Assembly (NCBI GenBank): GCA_037576215.1
Contig: JBANDB010000007.1
Location: forward strand, 4,867,001-4,931,000
DNA: 64,000 nucleotides
Source of the DNA: Armillaria gallica
Lineage: Eukaryota; Basidiomycota; Agaricomycetes; Agaricales; Physalacriaceae
Reading direction: 5' to 3'
Shown: positions 11,199 through 25,143 of the stretch, piece by piece
How positions within the stretch are numbered: the stretch's first letter is position 1
How the letters are laid out: the number at the start of each line of letters is the position of its first letter
Program-made: the position numbers and the translations under genes
Notes under the pieces: model-generated
Seen by the model: only the letters and a program-made list of their open reading frames with translations
Told to the model about the DNA's origin: nothing
Database searches by the model: none

Positions 11199-12291
11199 TT
11201 GGGCGTCAAAGGTCCTTGCGGGGACGAAAGGGTTGGGAGAAAAGGGAGGTTAGGCGGTGTTGTAACAGTTTTAGCCGAGGCGCCCTGGCCTCAGGCTTGC
11301 TTTGTCTAAATTGGCGCCATCATTCTTATGTAGTCTGCTTACCTCGTCCATCAAGGAGATCATACACCCAACGAAATTTGGAGAATAGGACGTCGAGGAC
11401 TGTCGAGGGCATCGGCAGCATCGATATCAGAAAAGCAGGAAATCTTGCTTTCAGAGAACGACGTCGTCAGCTACCCGTGGCTGACAGGACAAATTGGTTT
11501 TTGATAAGCGTTTCATGCTCATAATGAGCAGCGCAGCCTGAAGGGGAAACCAGGGTTAGACTAGATCAAACTTGATGCAATTTGTGAATACCTGTTTCAG
11601 CTTCAGCTTGGAAAAGATACGACACACGAAGACGGGCTAAAATAGTGCCCTCAAGTGCCCCAAAGCGAACAGGATAAGAAAGGTATGTCACCAACGATCA
11701 TTGGTGTAACGTATACCAATAAGCAGTACTCCTTATGAAACTGAACCACTAGATCTTGGATAGGGTAGCGGCCCTGCCGTGGGTCGTCGGGTGCTACGGC
11801 ATTCGCGGCGCTGGCACTGGATAGAAGATGCTAATCACCATGCGTAATCATGGAATCCCGGAGCCATAGCTTACATGCAGGGTGAGAACACATGGTGCTC
11901 TGGACCTTCGTAAGTCTGTGGTCACTGCAGTAGTGAAGTTTGAACCCGGACCGTCGTGCCAGATCACGTTTTCGAATTCGATCAGAAAGTTGACGCGTCA
12001 CCCCACTTTAGCTTCAGTTCCACCACCTGCACCAATGATTTGCCTTTCACGGACGGTCATGCCAAATAGTTAAATCTAAAGAAAGTTCCTCTGGGTCATT
12101 TTTGTTCCCCTGGGAGATTGTATTTTAGGCATGGACTCGATACCCTATTTTTAGTGTTCCGTTGGAATAAGTACCTCAGCGTCTTTCTCTCATACGAGGT
12201 CACCGGCTCTCTGCAGGACGTACTTTGAGGAGTAGAAGGGCATAAAAACATCTTCCCCAGAACTCCAGCATGAAAGTTTCCAGGCCCGGGG
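11199..12291. other. Divergent intergenic region, no gene seen
   Basis: This 1.1-kb gap separates the start of the minus-strand membrane protein from the start of the first GMC oxidoreductase, so it should hold both promoters. No convincing exon chain was found on either strand; the open frame at 11216-11524 has no motif. Confidence 0.5.
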
Positions 12292-14572
<2,281 letters not shown>

Positions 14573-15320
14573 CTGGCACGGGTTAAATAATCGGTTGGAA
14601 TTTGGTTGGTCAAGAATCTTCCCCTTTCCCGCACTTGCGCTCAACTTCATGGCTCCATATGTCAAAACATTACCTAGTCTCCTATACCCATCGTTCACAA
14701 GTAACCGCCGTGGTTGCCTCCTGCACGGCAACCAATTTTCGCGTTTTTATGTAAGATTTTCCTGATCTCCAAATTCTCTTTCAAAGGTGATAATCAATCT
14801 TGAGCTTCGTGTGCAAAATAGCCTGGATCGACAGCAAATTTCAAACGCCGCAAGCTTGACCTATTTGTAGCCTCTAACATCCTTTGGACCCTTCGATGCT
14901 GGAGGGCCGCAGAGGACTTGCAAGGAAAATGTCTTCGGGTTCGCGGTGATAATCAAAGGGACATCCCGTCGGGTGGACCTGGAACGCGGTCCCTCGATGC
15001 AATGTCCTCTACCGGTTCAATGATGAGCTCTACAATCGACGCTTGCTCATTGAATCGAGGGACCGCGTTTCAGGTCTATCCTATTAGGCCCTAACTGGTC
15101 ACTGTTAATATCGGACAAGTTTTCCCTGACGCCTTCTCTAACGAAAGGACTTGGGCATTTTTCTGTCAGGTGCACTGAATTCCTTCGGCCAGAATCCGCC
15201 GTTTCTGGTTTTCTCACAGGATATGTCACAAGCCTTAAAAACGTACTTGCGGAGACTTCCCTGTTTACAAAACCGTTCGTACCATTGCCCCCAAGGACCC
15301 GCGGTCAAAAAACTTTTGAC
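14573..15320. other. Intergenic / promoter region of GMC copy 2
   Basis: No gene is seen between the two tandem GMC genes. The interval carries the long inverted repeat described separately and otherwise ordinary sequence. Confidence 0.5.
14977..15075. repeat. 28-bp inverted repeat with 43-bp spacer
   Basis: The left arm at 14977-15004 (ACCTGGAACGCGGTCCCTCG...) and the right arm at 15048-15075, reverse complemented, match at 26 of 28 positions. The hairpin lies about 250 bp upstream of the start codon of GMC copy 2. It could be a cis-regulatory element, or the remnant of a small inverted-repeat transposon. Confidence 0.75.
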
Positions 15321-17615
15321 ATGCATTTTTTGGAAGCACTTTTGGCCTTGTCCCTTACCAGGCCGGGTTTGTGTGCCATCTACAACAACTTCGCAGAACT
15401 ACCGCAGAACTTAACGTTCGACTTTGTCGTTGTCGGTGGTACATATGTATAGTCGCTGTGCCGTGGGTAAAACTATAATTTTTGCTTCTCTTAGGCGGGA
15501 CCGCAGGGAACGTAGTCGCAAATCGGCTCACGGAAAACCCAGCATTTTCTGTTCTGCTCTTGGAGGCTGGCCCATCGTGCGTCGTGCGCCCATATCGTTT
15601 GTGACACCGCCTAACGATGTGTTGGACAGGCCTGAAGGTTTGATTAACCATACAGTGCCGTTCTTCAACGTTCTCCTCAGAGGTGAAAACCCTTGGGACT
15701 GGAATTATACGGCCGTTCCTCAGATAGGGCTTGATGGACGCGCACTCCATTATCCCAGGGGAAGAATTCTAGGAGGCTGTTCTTCTATGAGTAAGTAGCC
15801 TGTAATCTTTGGCTGAAGGCAACCAGGGGCACTTATAACCCTTTAGACGGAATGGCTTACCTTCGTGGATCCTCCGAAGATTATGATCGATATGCAGATG
15901 TGACACAAGACCCGGGTTGGTCGTCAGTTTTGCTACACACTCTTACGATGATTACTTGTTGATCGACCTGTAGATGGAACGGAATTCAACCATATATTCG
16001 TAAGGTGAGTAAATGGTTTAGAACTACTCATCACAAATAATGATTGCCTAGAATGAACGTTGGACAGCCCCAACTGACCATCACGACACAACTGACCAAT
16101 TCAATCCTGCTGTACATGGCTTTCATGGCATAAATGCTGTTAGCCTACCAGGCTTCCCTTCTGCGATCCAAAACCGGGTCATACAAACAACCCAGGAATT
16201 GGCTGATGAATTTCCTTTCAACCTCGACTGTAATTCTGGATATCAACTCGGTGTCGGTTCGTCGGATTCTCTCTTTTTGGAGAATCGAAATACGTAATAC
16301 GGTTATAGGCTGGGAGCAATCAACGATAAAGCACGGTAAACGAAGCAGCTCTTACACGTCATACTTAGGGCCAGAGTTCATTGGACGTCCGAACCTGCAT
16401 GTCCTGCTGAACGCACAGGTAACCCGGTTATTGCAGACCGCCTCCAATCCGCCAGAGTTTCTCGCGGTCGAATTTGCGGAAAACGCAGACGGTGTGTATT
16501 ATTTTATACCTTGTGGATTTCTTCTAATAGACCCCTTCGCTAGCACCGCGCCTTCGAGTGACAGCGTCCAAAGAAGTTATCATTTCTGCCGGTTCTTTGG
16601 AAACTCCAAAGCTGTTGCTCAATTCTGGTATTGGCGATGCAAGTGACCTCGCGGCTTTGGGTCTGAAGACTCTAGTTGATCTCCCAGACGTTGGGAAGAA
16701 TCTTTCCGTTATGATAATGCTCAATCTTGCGTATTTTGTGAACTCGACGGACACCTTTGACGATGTCTTTCGAAACGTGACGCTCAGGGATGAGCTCATC
16801 CTTCAGTGGAACGAAACAGGTGGTGCTGGACTGTTAGGGACTTCCGGCAGTCACAACATCTACACAAGGCTTTCAAGCAATTCAACAATATTCGAAAACT
16901 CCCCAGATCCAGCTGCAGGCCCCAATACGGCTCATATTCAATCTAGCATAAGCGTGAGTGCTAAATTTGCCGTCGATCCAGTGTCCATAGTGATATTGGT
17001 CCATGGCAGAATGGTAACATCTCGCCTCCACCGGACGGACATTTTATGACTATGAGCGTCACTCTGAACACACCCACTTCGAGTAAGTCGGTCCCATTTG
17101 GCAGTCAAATTATCCTCACTCCACCCCAGGAGGACGTATCGGACTCAATACCACGAACGGATTCGACCAGCCTTTGATTGATTTTGGCGCCCTCGCCACT
17201 GATTTCGATATATTTGCCCTCAAAGAGGGTATCAGAAGCGTCCAGCGATTTCTCAGTGCACCCACATGGGACGGATACGTCCTTGACTCGCTGAACAACC
17301 TCACGACTAGTTCCACAGACGCTGAGCTGGAAGCCTTCATTCGTGCTAATTCTGCTCCAGATGGTCACATTGTTGCTACGGCCAGTATGTCTCCCAAAGA
17401 AGTCACGCACGGAGTTGTCGATCCAGACTTGAGAGTGAAAGGGACAGGAAAACTTCGTGTTGTTGACGGGTCTATCTTGGTGGGACATTCTTTCCTTTGA
17501 TTATACTTTACGACTCATATATTCGTTGCAGCCGTTTGTCCCGTCGGCAAATACACAATTCGCGGTGTATATCGTGGGCGAGAGAGCTGCTGATTTAATC
17601 AAGGCGGCATGGTGA
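15321..17615 (+). CDS. GMC oxidoreductase, aryl-alcohol-oxidase-like (AA3_2), copy 2
   Basis: This is the tandem paralog of the gene at 12292, with introns at the same places wherever I compared them; the first exon (15321-15438) has the same length, 118 nt. Spliced by eye it gives an uninterrupted protein of about 590 aa. A hydrophobic leader ends near [12 protein letters not shown], followed by [62 protein letters not shown] and [20 protein letters not shown]. As in copy 1, the second catalytic position is Asn instead of His. In one exon the usable acceptor is a CTAG a little downstream of an earlier TAG, giving A-P-R-L-R-V-T. A secreted FAD alcohol or sugar oxidoreductase is expected. Both copies appear functional. 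Confidence 0.9.
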
Positions 17616-19058
17616 TGATATAATGTACCTCACACATCCACATATTGCGCTCAAATGACAAATGTTTCCTGATAAATCAGTATTTGATTTACATAACGCA
17701 TCAGTAGAACGTTTTCTCTATAATAAGTATACATCAAGTATACTATCGATCGATGGGAAATGCAACTTTCGCCGATGTCGACCTCCTATAGGTAGCATTT
17801 ATTACCTTTTCCTCCTGTAAATTTATTTCAGAATACCTATAGATAATACTTACAAGTCTATCAAGTTAGAACGGTATTCTGTCGAAATAATCATAACGAG
17901 GAATTCTTACATCGTGTACAATCGACTCAAAAATGAATTGCACATCGCGTTTTTGTAGACGGGTCACGGCATCACTATCAGCGACCACAAAAAAATTCAA
18001 GGCTTCGTGCAATAAGCATATAGTATATAAAAGTGAAGCGTACAAATTTTCTAGAGGAGCGACGCAGGATTGATGTAAACACTACGGGTCGACATTTTCA
18101 GTTGCACTTCTAGGTGATCGATAGGCGTCCGATTTCTGTTTTTGTTAATCCCCGATTCTTTCCGAAACTTGTGGAGGAAACGACAGAGGGCTTACATGGG
18201 AGATATCGACGGATTTAACACTCAAAGTTGATCCCCAGGCACATGCTGACAAAGAAAATACCCATTTGCGGGTGCTTTTTGGCTTAAAGAGGAAGCCCGA
18301 TATCCGATCCGTACACAAAACGGGCCTTAGATGTTATCAGTGCAAGTGAGACATTGTTATCTTGTTCCATGATGCTCCGAGGTCCAACTTTGGAAAGCTT
18401 TAGTAAGCATACGACCTTTCCGGGATCGGGTCGCTCGTACCCTTCTTCAGTCCTACTCGATCGTATTTGCCTGGCCAGTATAACTGGAAGCTGCTGTTTT
18501 TATTTGCGGCTTGTCGTTAAGCGACTACGTTCAGCGTAATATATTTTTGTCAAGCTTTGCAGCCAGTCAACTTTAATGACGTTTCCATTGTCCAAAAGAC
18601 CTTGTCGTTGGAGCCGTGTATTGGAAGAGTTACATGACTCTTCTTTTGCTGACAGTTATCATGCTTTGGGAGGAATATCCCCTTGATTATGATCCTATGT
18701 ATTATCCTCAATATCATCGATCAGTTTTCCGTTCTCCTGAAACTATCTGTCTGTGGCTCACCAGTGTCTTTGGGGGTTCTCAGCAATCCGTCGAAATGTG
18801 TATAGGCCATATGTCCGATGCACGAACGTCATCATGCCGGTGGATCGTTTAAAGATGGAAAGAATCGGGGACTGGCGCCGGCGCCGCTACTGACATTTGT
18901 TCCCACGAATCGAGATAAGATAACCCACAGCCACACAGTCACACCTTTCACATTCCTAAGGACCAGATTCCTTATCTCACCGTCGCCTCTCTTTTTCCTT
19001 TCTGTGGTCTTCATTGAGCAGGAGAAACTAGGGTCTGCCAGAATATTTGAAAGCTGCG
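17616..19058. other. Intergenic region, no gene seen
   Basis: 1.4 kb of sequence, AT-rich near 17.7-18.1 kb, with only short unrelated open frames. The last 150 bp precede the ULA1 start and should hold its promoter. Confidence 0.5.
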
Positions 19059-20724
19059 ATGTCGATAAAAGAATCGCCGGAGATCATCACCAGGTGAGTG
19101 GACTTACAAATCGCGGTTCGCGTGAATGCTAAGGCCTCGCAGCGCTCAACCAGACAGCAAAACTCGTCGGTATGACCGTCAGCTCAGGTTATGGGCGTCT
19201 TCTGGTCAAACTCTGCTGGAAGAGTCGCGAATTTTGGTCTTGTCGTCGTCAGCCACATCAACATCAATTCTCAAGAATCTAGTCCTGCCAGGGATTGGCC
19301 ATTTTACGATTCTTGATGATGCCATTACCAGTGCTGCCGATGCTGGCAACAATTTCTTCCTTGAAGGCCCTTCTTCGATAGGGAAGCACCGTGCATCCGA
19401 GGCCGTACGTCTTCTGGCCGAGCTTAATGATAGCGTGACGGGAGAGGCGGTGACTTCGACGCCCGTTGCTAGTATGGTGTCGTCGCTTGACTTTCTCAGT
19501 AAATTCACGCTTATTATTACCCATAATTTGCCTTCGAGTCAATTGCAGACTCTCTCCGACACATTGTGGTCGTCACCAACGGCACCTGCTCTATTGGCTG
19601 TCTCCTCGTCCGGTTTCCTTGCCGAGTTTTTCATCCAACATCATCCGCACCCCATCATCGAATCACACACCGAGACGCCTCCGTCTCTACGAATATATGA
19701 TCCGTTTCCTGCTTTACTTGAGCATTCCAAGTCTCTGAAGCTTTCCGAAATGGACCCTACGGAACATGCCCATATTCCATACATTCCTATTCTCATACAT
19801 GCCCGATCACTTGTCCCTCAAATCCCAAAGACCCAAGAAGAGAAAAACGCGTTCAAAGCTCTCATTCTCTCGCTCAAATTCAAGCAGGATGAGGAAAACT
19901 TTGATGAGGCGCACGCTCAGGCATACCGCATCTGGACACCAATATCTCTTCCTTCCGCTCTCACCCAGGATATATTCCCACATCTCGATACCAAGCTTGC
20001 TCCACCTGCCATCCCAGGCACTGTACACGCCCTTTTGACAACACTCAAGCGATTCACGGAGCGGGAGCCGCACGTCTTGCCTGTTTCTCCTGCGCTGCCA
20101 GATATGAAGGCTTCGACAGAGACATACATTCATCTACAGAGGATGTATAAGGATCAGTTCAATGCCGACAAGGAGGTGTTCAAGTCGTTGATCCCAGCAA
20201 ATGCCGGTGAGATTCCAGATGACCTCATCGAGACGTTCATCCGGAATGCACATGGAGTGCAAGTCTTTGTGGGGGAAAAGTGGGGCGCGTTTGACAAGGA
20301 CGTGAACCGAGTTGGTGAGGCGATGACGGCCAATCCGAAAGACACGAGCGTGCATTTGGCGTTGAGGGCAGTCCGAGAGGTTCTGGAAAGTAGTGGCGCT
20401 GGTGAAGCGGCCAACGCTAAGGTATCGGCGGAGGAGATTAAGACCCGCATTACGGGGATGCTGCCGCCTGGCACGGAGCTCGGCGAGGAAATAGACGAGG
20501 CCGTTGGAGAGATGTACGTTTCTAATGATGCTTGCTCCTTATGCTTACCCTTTGGTCTTTGCAGTACGCGGTCTCCTACAGCTGACCTACCTAATACTGC
20601 GGCCATGCTAGGTGGTCTAGTTGCGCAAGAAGCTATCAAGATGATTACCAGGCAATATGTTCCCCAGGGTGGATACTGTATTGTAGATTGTATAGATATG
20701 CGGACGGGCGTTGTCGGACTGTAG
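19059..20724 (+). CDS. ULA1: NEDD8-activating enzyme E1 regulatory subunit (ULA1/NAE1)
   Basis: Three exons (19059-19093, 19143-20513, 20565-20724) give 521 aa. The protein is the APP-BP1-like half of the heterodimeric E1 that, with Uba3, adenylates NEDD8/Rub1 for cullin neddylation. Diagnostic features are KTRRYDRQLRLWASSGQ at the start, ILVLSSSATSTSILKNLVLP (the inactive ThiF-like Rossmann motif), GIGHFTILDD, and the end TADLPNTAAMLGGLVAQEAI plus QYVPQGGY. I chose the start MSIKESPEIITS because the first intron (gtgagt...ctaaggcctcgcag) contains the ATG that would otherwise look like the start. The second intron (20514-20564) is 51 nt with no in-frame stop and can be mistaken for coding sequence. 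Intact, single copy here. Confidence 0.93.
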
Positions 20725-21317
20725 TGTGGTGTAGGTCAAGAAAAAATGTATCCTTTGTGTACCATAGATGAACTAGTCTCAGGCTCTGACTTTGACATCC
20801 GCGTCTCTGCAGGAAAATTATGCTTCACCCATTCCCGAGACGTGCGTCCCGATATTCAGTTGAGACGGTGTATTCGGGAGGAAAAGACCAAAGGGGGCTC
20901 TCAACGTCGGATTACAATGGCCATGCATAAGCGTGAGGACTACTAGTCGTCGGCCGACTGGTGAGGAGCGCGAGGTTGAATAACATATTTGTTACGAATC
21001 CTTGCTTTTAACCAGAGCAGTAAATGCCGGCGAGATTGAATTGAATCTGCAAGGTTACACAAAGATGCGGAAAACTGAACCTAAGATCGAGCTTCTTCAT
21101 CGGAACAGCTTAAGTTGAGATAGAAGCTCAGCTGGATAAAAAATGTGCCAATGAATCGTACTAGGGAACCAGGCATGTAGCCGCGAGACACCTTCGGGAG
21201 TTTAAAGTTCGTTTTGAGGCAGAACGGCGAGAATGGCTTTCCAGAAAAGATAATGGTATATGCAAGAGTCCCGTAGATGTACAAAATCGACTATTGATAC
21301 ATATCGTCCAGCTAGGT
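20725..21317. other. Convergent intergenic region, no gene seen
   Basis: About 590 bp lie between the stop codons of ULA1 (+) and the dynein light chain gene (-). No motif-bearing frame was seen. Confidence 0.5.
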
Positions 21318-21734
21318 TCAGGTGGCGGGGTCGTGCAGAACAGCCAGGAGATACCGGTCATCTAAAGGAAATTTAGCAAGATCTATTAGGAAGCAGAGGT
21401 AAGGCTGACCTGGCGAGATCATTATTTCATGTCGTTTGGTTCGAAGTCTCAAGAACCGCACCTCATCCTGAAGCAAAAGTCAGCTCGCATTTCACAGCAG
21501 AGTGGCAGTACTCACAGCATCGGAATCCCCGCCACTGATTTCTTCCAGCCCAACTTGTGCCGTCTCTACTATTCTGCTGATGACGCCGGCGTATTTCTTC
21601 CCCTGCTCGCCATCGAATACCACGCCTGAGTGACGTATGATGCTTGTGGGATGTCCCCGTGATAACAGCATATATCCTAGTACAGATCTATGCGACGAGA
21701 GCAAGGCGAGGGTTTGCTCCAGCTCTGGTGACAT
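21318..21734 (-). CDS. Dynein light chain, roadblock/LC7 type
   Basis: Three exons (21734-21516, 21467-21410, 21361-21318) join in phase to 106 aa, close to the usual ~96-110 aa for this family. Visible features are MSPELEQTLALLSSHRSVLG, GVVFDGEQGKKYAGVIS, FLRLRTKRHEIMISPD and the end DRYLLAVLHDPAT. These match the roadblock alpha/beta fold, including the KRHEIM(I/V)xPD strand-turn typical of DYNLRB. The protein is expected to dimerise on the cytoplasmic dynein intermediate chain. An in-frame upstream extension is possible, through an intron ending near 21833 and an ATGATG at about 21890, so the start is uncertain by about 45 residues. Small exons make it easy to miss. Confidence 0.85.
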
Positions 21735-22399
21735 GGAACTTGCTGGTGGCAGGGCGCTGCTCGACGGCGATGTTTCGATGCCCTTGGGCTGCGATAATGC
21801 TGTTCGTACTGGCGCCGTCTGTGTTGCCTAAAGGAAAGTTCTGGTATGTATGTCAGTCGACTTTTAGCGGAGTGCAGTGGGACTGACCATCATCGTGGTC
21901 CGTGTTCAAGGTGATCGTCTCAATTTGGCAATAGCGTTCATATTCAAGTTTGTTTCTGCGTCCACCGTCGTGAACTGTCGACGCAAGAAACTATTCCTGT
22001 TTACTTTCGAGGCTCAAGCGCTTACCAGTAATGACTGGTGACTGGTGGCGGGCTTCCTTTCGAATTTTCTTCCCAGGCTGACTGCACCTCTCGGCAAAGT
22101 ATCTACACAACTATCAACCGTCTCCTGCAGAGAAACTTATTGGACAGTCGACTCGCAAAAGAAGCCTCATTTGCAATCCTTACATTCTACGCCTACCCGG
22201 CCGACAGTGGTAGAGGGAACCGATAATACTCGAACCGCTAGATTTGATAAAAGCTATCGTAGATACTCTGACCTCACGGCGCTTGATACCATTGAACGGG
22301 AGCCTCAAGTCAGGTATTATTGCGCACGAGTACTGAATCGAACAGGCAGATCTGTATGCTACCCTCGCGATGTGGTGCTAAAAAGGATGATGTAGTGGG
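21735..22399. other. Interval without a confident gene
   Basis: The right part may hold the 3' end of the unrecognised minus-strand gene next to it and the left part the 5' leader of the dynein light chain. No domain was recognised. Confidence 0.4.
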
Positions 22400-23335
22400 G
22401 CTGTCGAGGTTTCTTTTTGACTTCCTGCGCTTATCATACTTAGGATGAGTACTTCCTCGGTCCCAAAATTTAAATTACTGATCCTTCAAGCAGCAAAGAC
22501 AAGGAGCGGTGCCTTACTTGAGATCGAAGATTATTTGTCTCTCCTTCAAATCGCGACGTCAAACCACTAAGCTGAGATATCACTCCCGTATTGTTCGGTT
22601 ATCAGTGTCATCACTGAGCGACAAGCCGTCTACCCCATGTACTCGTAGCTCACCTTCAACAACACCCAGATGTGACCTGTGCCATCCGACAGGTCGAGCT
22701 GTAGTTGTCCCCGCCCGAATGTCCGCAAATTCTGAGTCTGATGGGATGGCCCGGTACTGGCTTTTTCTCGAGGTCAGGTCAGTTTCCTGAAAGCGTTGAG
22801 GATGGATTCACATACAATAGCAGATGATCCATCTTCATAGCAAGACTACGATGCCGCGTTTCAGGATGAAAAGCTTCTTTGATCATTCGTTCCCAACGCC
22901 CGGTCCACACCAAAGGTGCGTCTTCATATGAAGTGCTTAGCCTCCGGGTAATCGTCCCAGCACGACTCGTCGCCTAGATCGATCTTGAGATCTCACTGCA
23001 AAGAAAAATTGAGCATTAAAACCAAAGGAAAGTGTCTCTCACTCTCAGAAGTCCTGCTTGCTTCCCAAAAACGGCGGTCGGTACCTCATATATCTTTCCT
23101 TTGTTCTTCGCAGCATATGCGACCGTGAAAACGAAGGGCACCGCCGGAACCTTTCGCTGCAGAGGAACAGGATGATAGATCGAACTACATGTATCTTAGC
23201 AGCCAGCTGTACTGAATCATATCGCCCATCAACTCACAAACGAAGAATGTCCAGGGCCACTCGACTTCCTTGGAATCGACTTCGTCGATATACAGAGGAC
23301 CATCGACGGTGACGTACCAATCCACGGGTAGGTCA
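22400..23335 (-). CDS. Unrecognised multi-exon gene (hypothetical)
   Basis: Reading right to left on the minus strand, coding-quality exons are separated by introns. One, ending at 23242, contains VDGPLYIDEVDSKEVEWPW. A second (23156-23043, 38 codons, phase 0 both sides) contains VPFVFTVAYAAKNKGKIYE and PTAVFGKQAGLLR. A third, about 22.99-22.82 kb, contains EDAPLVWTGRWERMIKEAF and HPETRHRSLAMKMDHLLL. Further exons probably follow down to about 22.5 kb, but two frames compete there. I do not recognise the protein and cannot fix its ends. It may be intact or partly decayed. An F-box pseudogene on the same strand lies immediately upstream; whether the two were once one gene is unknown. Confidence 0.4.
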
Positions 23336-23363
23336 CTAAATTGTGTTGTTGCTTGATCAAGTC

Positions 23364-23825
23364 CTATGGAGACCCGAGTTCAAATAATTCGGTGAGACAA
23401 CATCCGCGGCATGTAGTACAGTTCAGGAAGGAGCTTGGTTTCAAGGTGGATGTACTGGATGTATATGGCAGAAGACTAAGTATGGGAACATGGCTGAGTC
23501 GCTGTCTGGTTTGATGAGATCGACATGACAGGTGATGGCGCATGTAGATTCGGGAAGAAATGGGTGGTAGATCGAAAATTTTTGGGAACGGATGATGGAA
23601 CAGAGGTAGAAAAGTTATGAGATCGTTGAGAGGTGGATGTCCCAGGATGTGGTACCAGCACAGATGCCTCCAGAGACTGCAGATAAGGGGGCATCCAGTC
23701 ATAAAGGTGATGCGGTCGTCAGATGGATGTTCAGAGTACCAAAACTCGGAGGTAATAATCTCGACGAGCTCAAAGGGCAATTGGGCAGGATCACTCATGC
23801 TTTGTTGAGAGAAGCTAAGGAACAC
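23364..23825 (-). pseudogene. F-box-like protein fragment, frameshifted
   Basis: The frame starts with a typical basidiomycete F-box-like segment, SDPAQLPFELVEIITSEFW, then YSEHPSDDRITFMTGCPLI. After CSLWR the expected family sequence shifts to another frame (LCSIIRSQKFSIYHPF, ITCHVDLIKPDSDSAM), where stops follow. The fragment is therefore a pseudogene or 5' remnant. A paralog lies on the plus strand at about 37.4-38 kb and shares the YSEHPSDDRIT stretch. F-box proteins act as substrate receptors of SCF ubiquitin ligases; this copy cannot encode a full one. Confidence 0.65.
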
Positions 23826-24341
23826 GGGCAGCCTTGATTCAGCCGAGGTGGACTAGCTCACGAGTCTAAGATCAATGTATGACTGTCTAAGTTTTCCTGC
23901 CATCTTGAACTTAGATTTTTTATCAGGTCGATTCAGGGCGAGATGGCCCTGCACTAACCCTGTACCGGCGGCTTGCGAAAGCCGTTGTACGACGCCATTA
24001 TTCCCATCAGACTCTCATGGAGTTCTATTTTCGCTTTTTGCGTCAGATTTTTCAGAAGGAAAGGCAAGTAAATGTTGAGCGTCTTCGAAGTACTGCGATA
24101 CTGTGTGAGTCCAGGGCTTAGCGTCGGGGAAAATAGGATTCGGGACCTCGGGTGGTATTCACGTTCCTAAAGACTGAGGGATGAATCGGAATTAAAAATT
24201 CTTCTAGTCACCATTCACAGAAGGACTACTTAGCGCATGTCAACTGAAAAGATAAGCCGTACAACAAAAGCTCTATATTAATGGGTCTGCGGCTAAGCAG
24301 TCTTAATTTACAGTAATTTACACCCTCTATTGACCGAAGGT
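23826..24341. other. Intergenic region, no gene seen
   Basis: About 500 bp between the F-box remnant and the cytochrome oxidase subunit gene, with only very short frames. Confidence 0.5.
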
Positions 24342-24690
24342 CTAAGCAGAGTTCTTGAGGCCTCCGGGCTTATACCTACTCGAGAATGAGCGCAAAGATC
24401 TCATTCAGACACGACAATACGCACCATTGCCAAGCAACTGCAACGAACGGCAAGGCAAAGCCGAAACCGAGATATGAGTAGAAACCAACAGCGAACGACT
24501 TTTTGTTGCGGTAGTTGAAGGGGAAGTGCTAACAAGACGCGTCAATTAACAAGCAGAGAGTGACTCTCAAGTGGAAACACACATCTGTGTTAGGATGAGG
24601 CTTCACGCTTGCAGGGACCCATATTGACCGGCTCTGAGCGGGAGAACGGAGAGAGCGGAGAGCGACGCGAGAGAGAGTGACAGACGACAT
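24342..24690 (-). CDS. COX8: Cytochrome c oxidase subunit VIII/VIIc (COX8/COX7C type)
   Basis: Three exons (24690-24583, 24528-24425, 24375-24342) join to 81 aa. The N-terminus, MSSVTLSRVALRSLRSPAQS, is a clear mitochondrial presequence. The mature part starts near HPNTDHFPFNYRNKKSF, the hallmark (L/H)PF-(S/N)Y-(K/R)N(R/K)K of COX8/COX7C. One membrane span follows (GFYSYLGFGFALPFVAVAWQ) with a short basic tail, YKPGGLKNSA. The protein is a nuclear-encoded accessory subunit of complex IV in the inner membrane. The length fits the family. It is divergent to the bL33m gene, with 453 bp between the two starts, so a shared bidirectional promoter is plausible. Confidence 0.9.
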
Positions 24691-25143
24691 ACTTAAGCCG
24701 CAGAGTCTTTGAAAAAGTGGTTGATAGTATCCCCTCAAACCTTTGGCGCCTTTTAACTAGCCGCCCATAGCCTCAACCAGGGGGGATGTGCTGAAGCACA
24801 AAATGATAGCGGAGGCTCGAGAATGTCCTAGCCGGTAGCCTGGAACTTGATTTCGCGGTCTAGTCTAGCAGAATATCAAAGAAAAATTTGGCTTTCCTAG
24901 ATCATGCGTGACTTTCCGACGCCCACTTTCCGCCTTGAGTGATACAAATTCGGCGTTCCAGTCAGATATGACATTTCCGAGTCCAACGCGCAACTCGATA
25001 GTGGGGAAACAATTGAAATATTGTTAATGGCGGCCGGAGCCCAGGCAAGGTAAACAGGGGTGCGCCATTGGTTGTGATGCGCATGTCACGATTACGTCAC
25101 ATTAGGTCAGGACATAACACATGCTGTGACATTGGCCACCGTC
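24691..25143. promoter_or_regulatory. Bidirectional promoter region of COX8 and bL33m genes
   Basis: The 453-bp interval lies between the start codons of two divergent mitochondrial-protein genes and has no coding content, so both promoters should be inside. A cluster of gtcacgatta / cgtcacatta / gtgacatt-like words lies at 25085-25135 near the bL33m start. No TATA box was identified with confidence. Confidence 0.5.

Noticed and set aside
11900..11990. Possible tRNA B-box-like sequence (ggttcaaa on the minus strand)
   Set aside because: No cloverleaf with matching acceptor stem and A box could be built. No convincing tRNA or rRNA gene was found anywhere in the window.
22600..22760. Minus-strand string LGVVEGELRVHGVDGLSL resembling the GMC C-terminal GVVDxELRVHGVxGLR block
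   Set aside because: The match is short, the following Asp-Ala-Ser-x-x-Pro and His/Asn motifs are absent, and no other GMC segment is near. Chance similarity or a very old fragment cannot be told apart.
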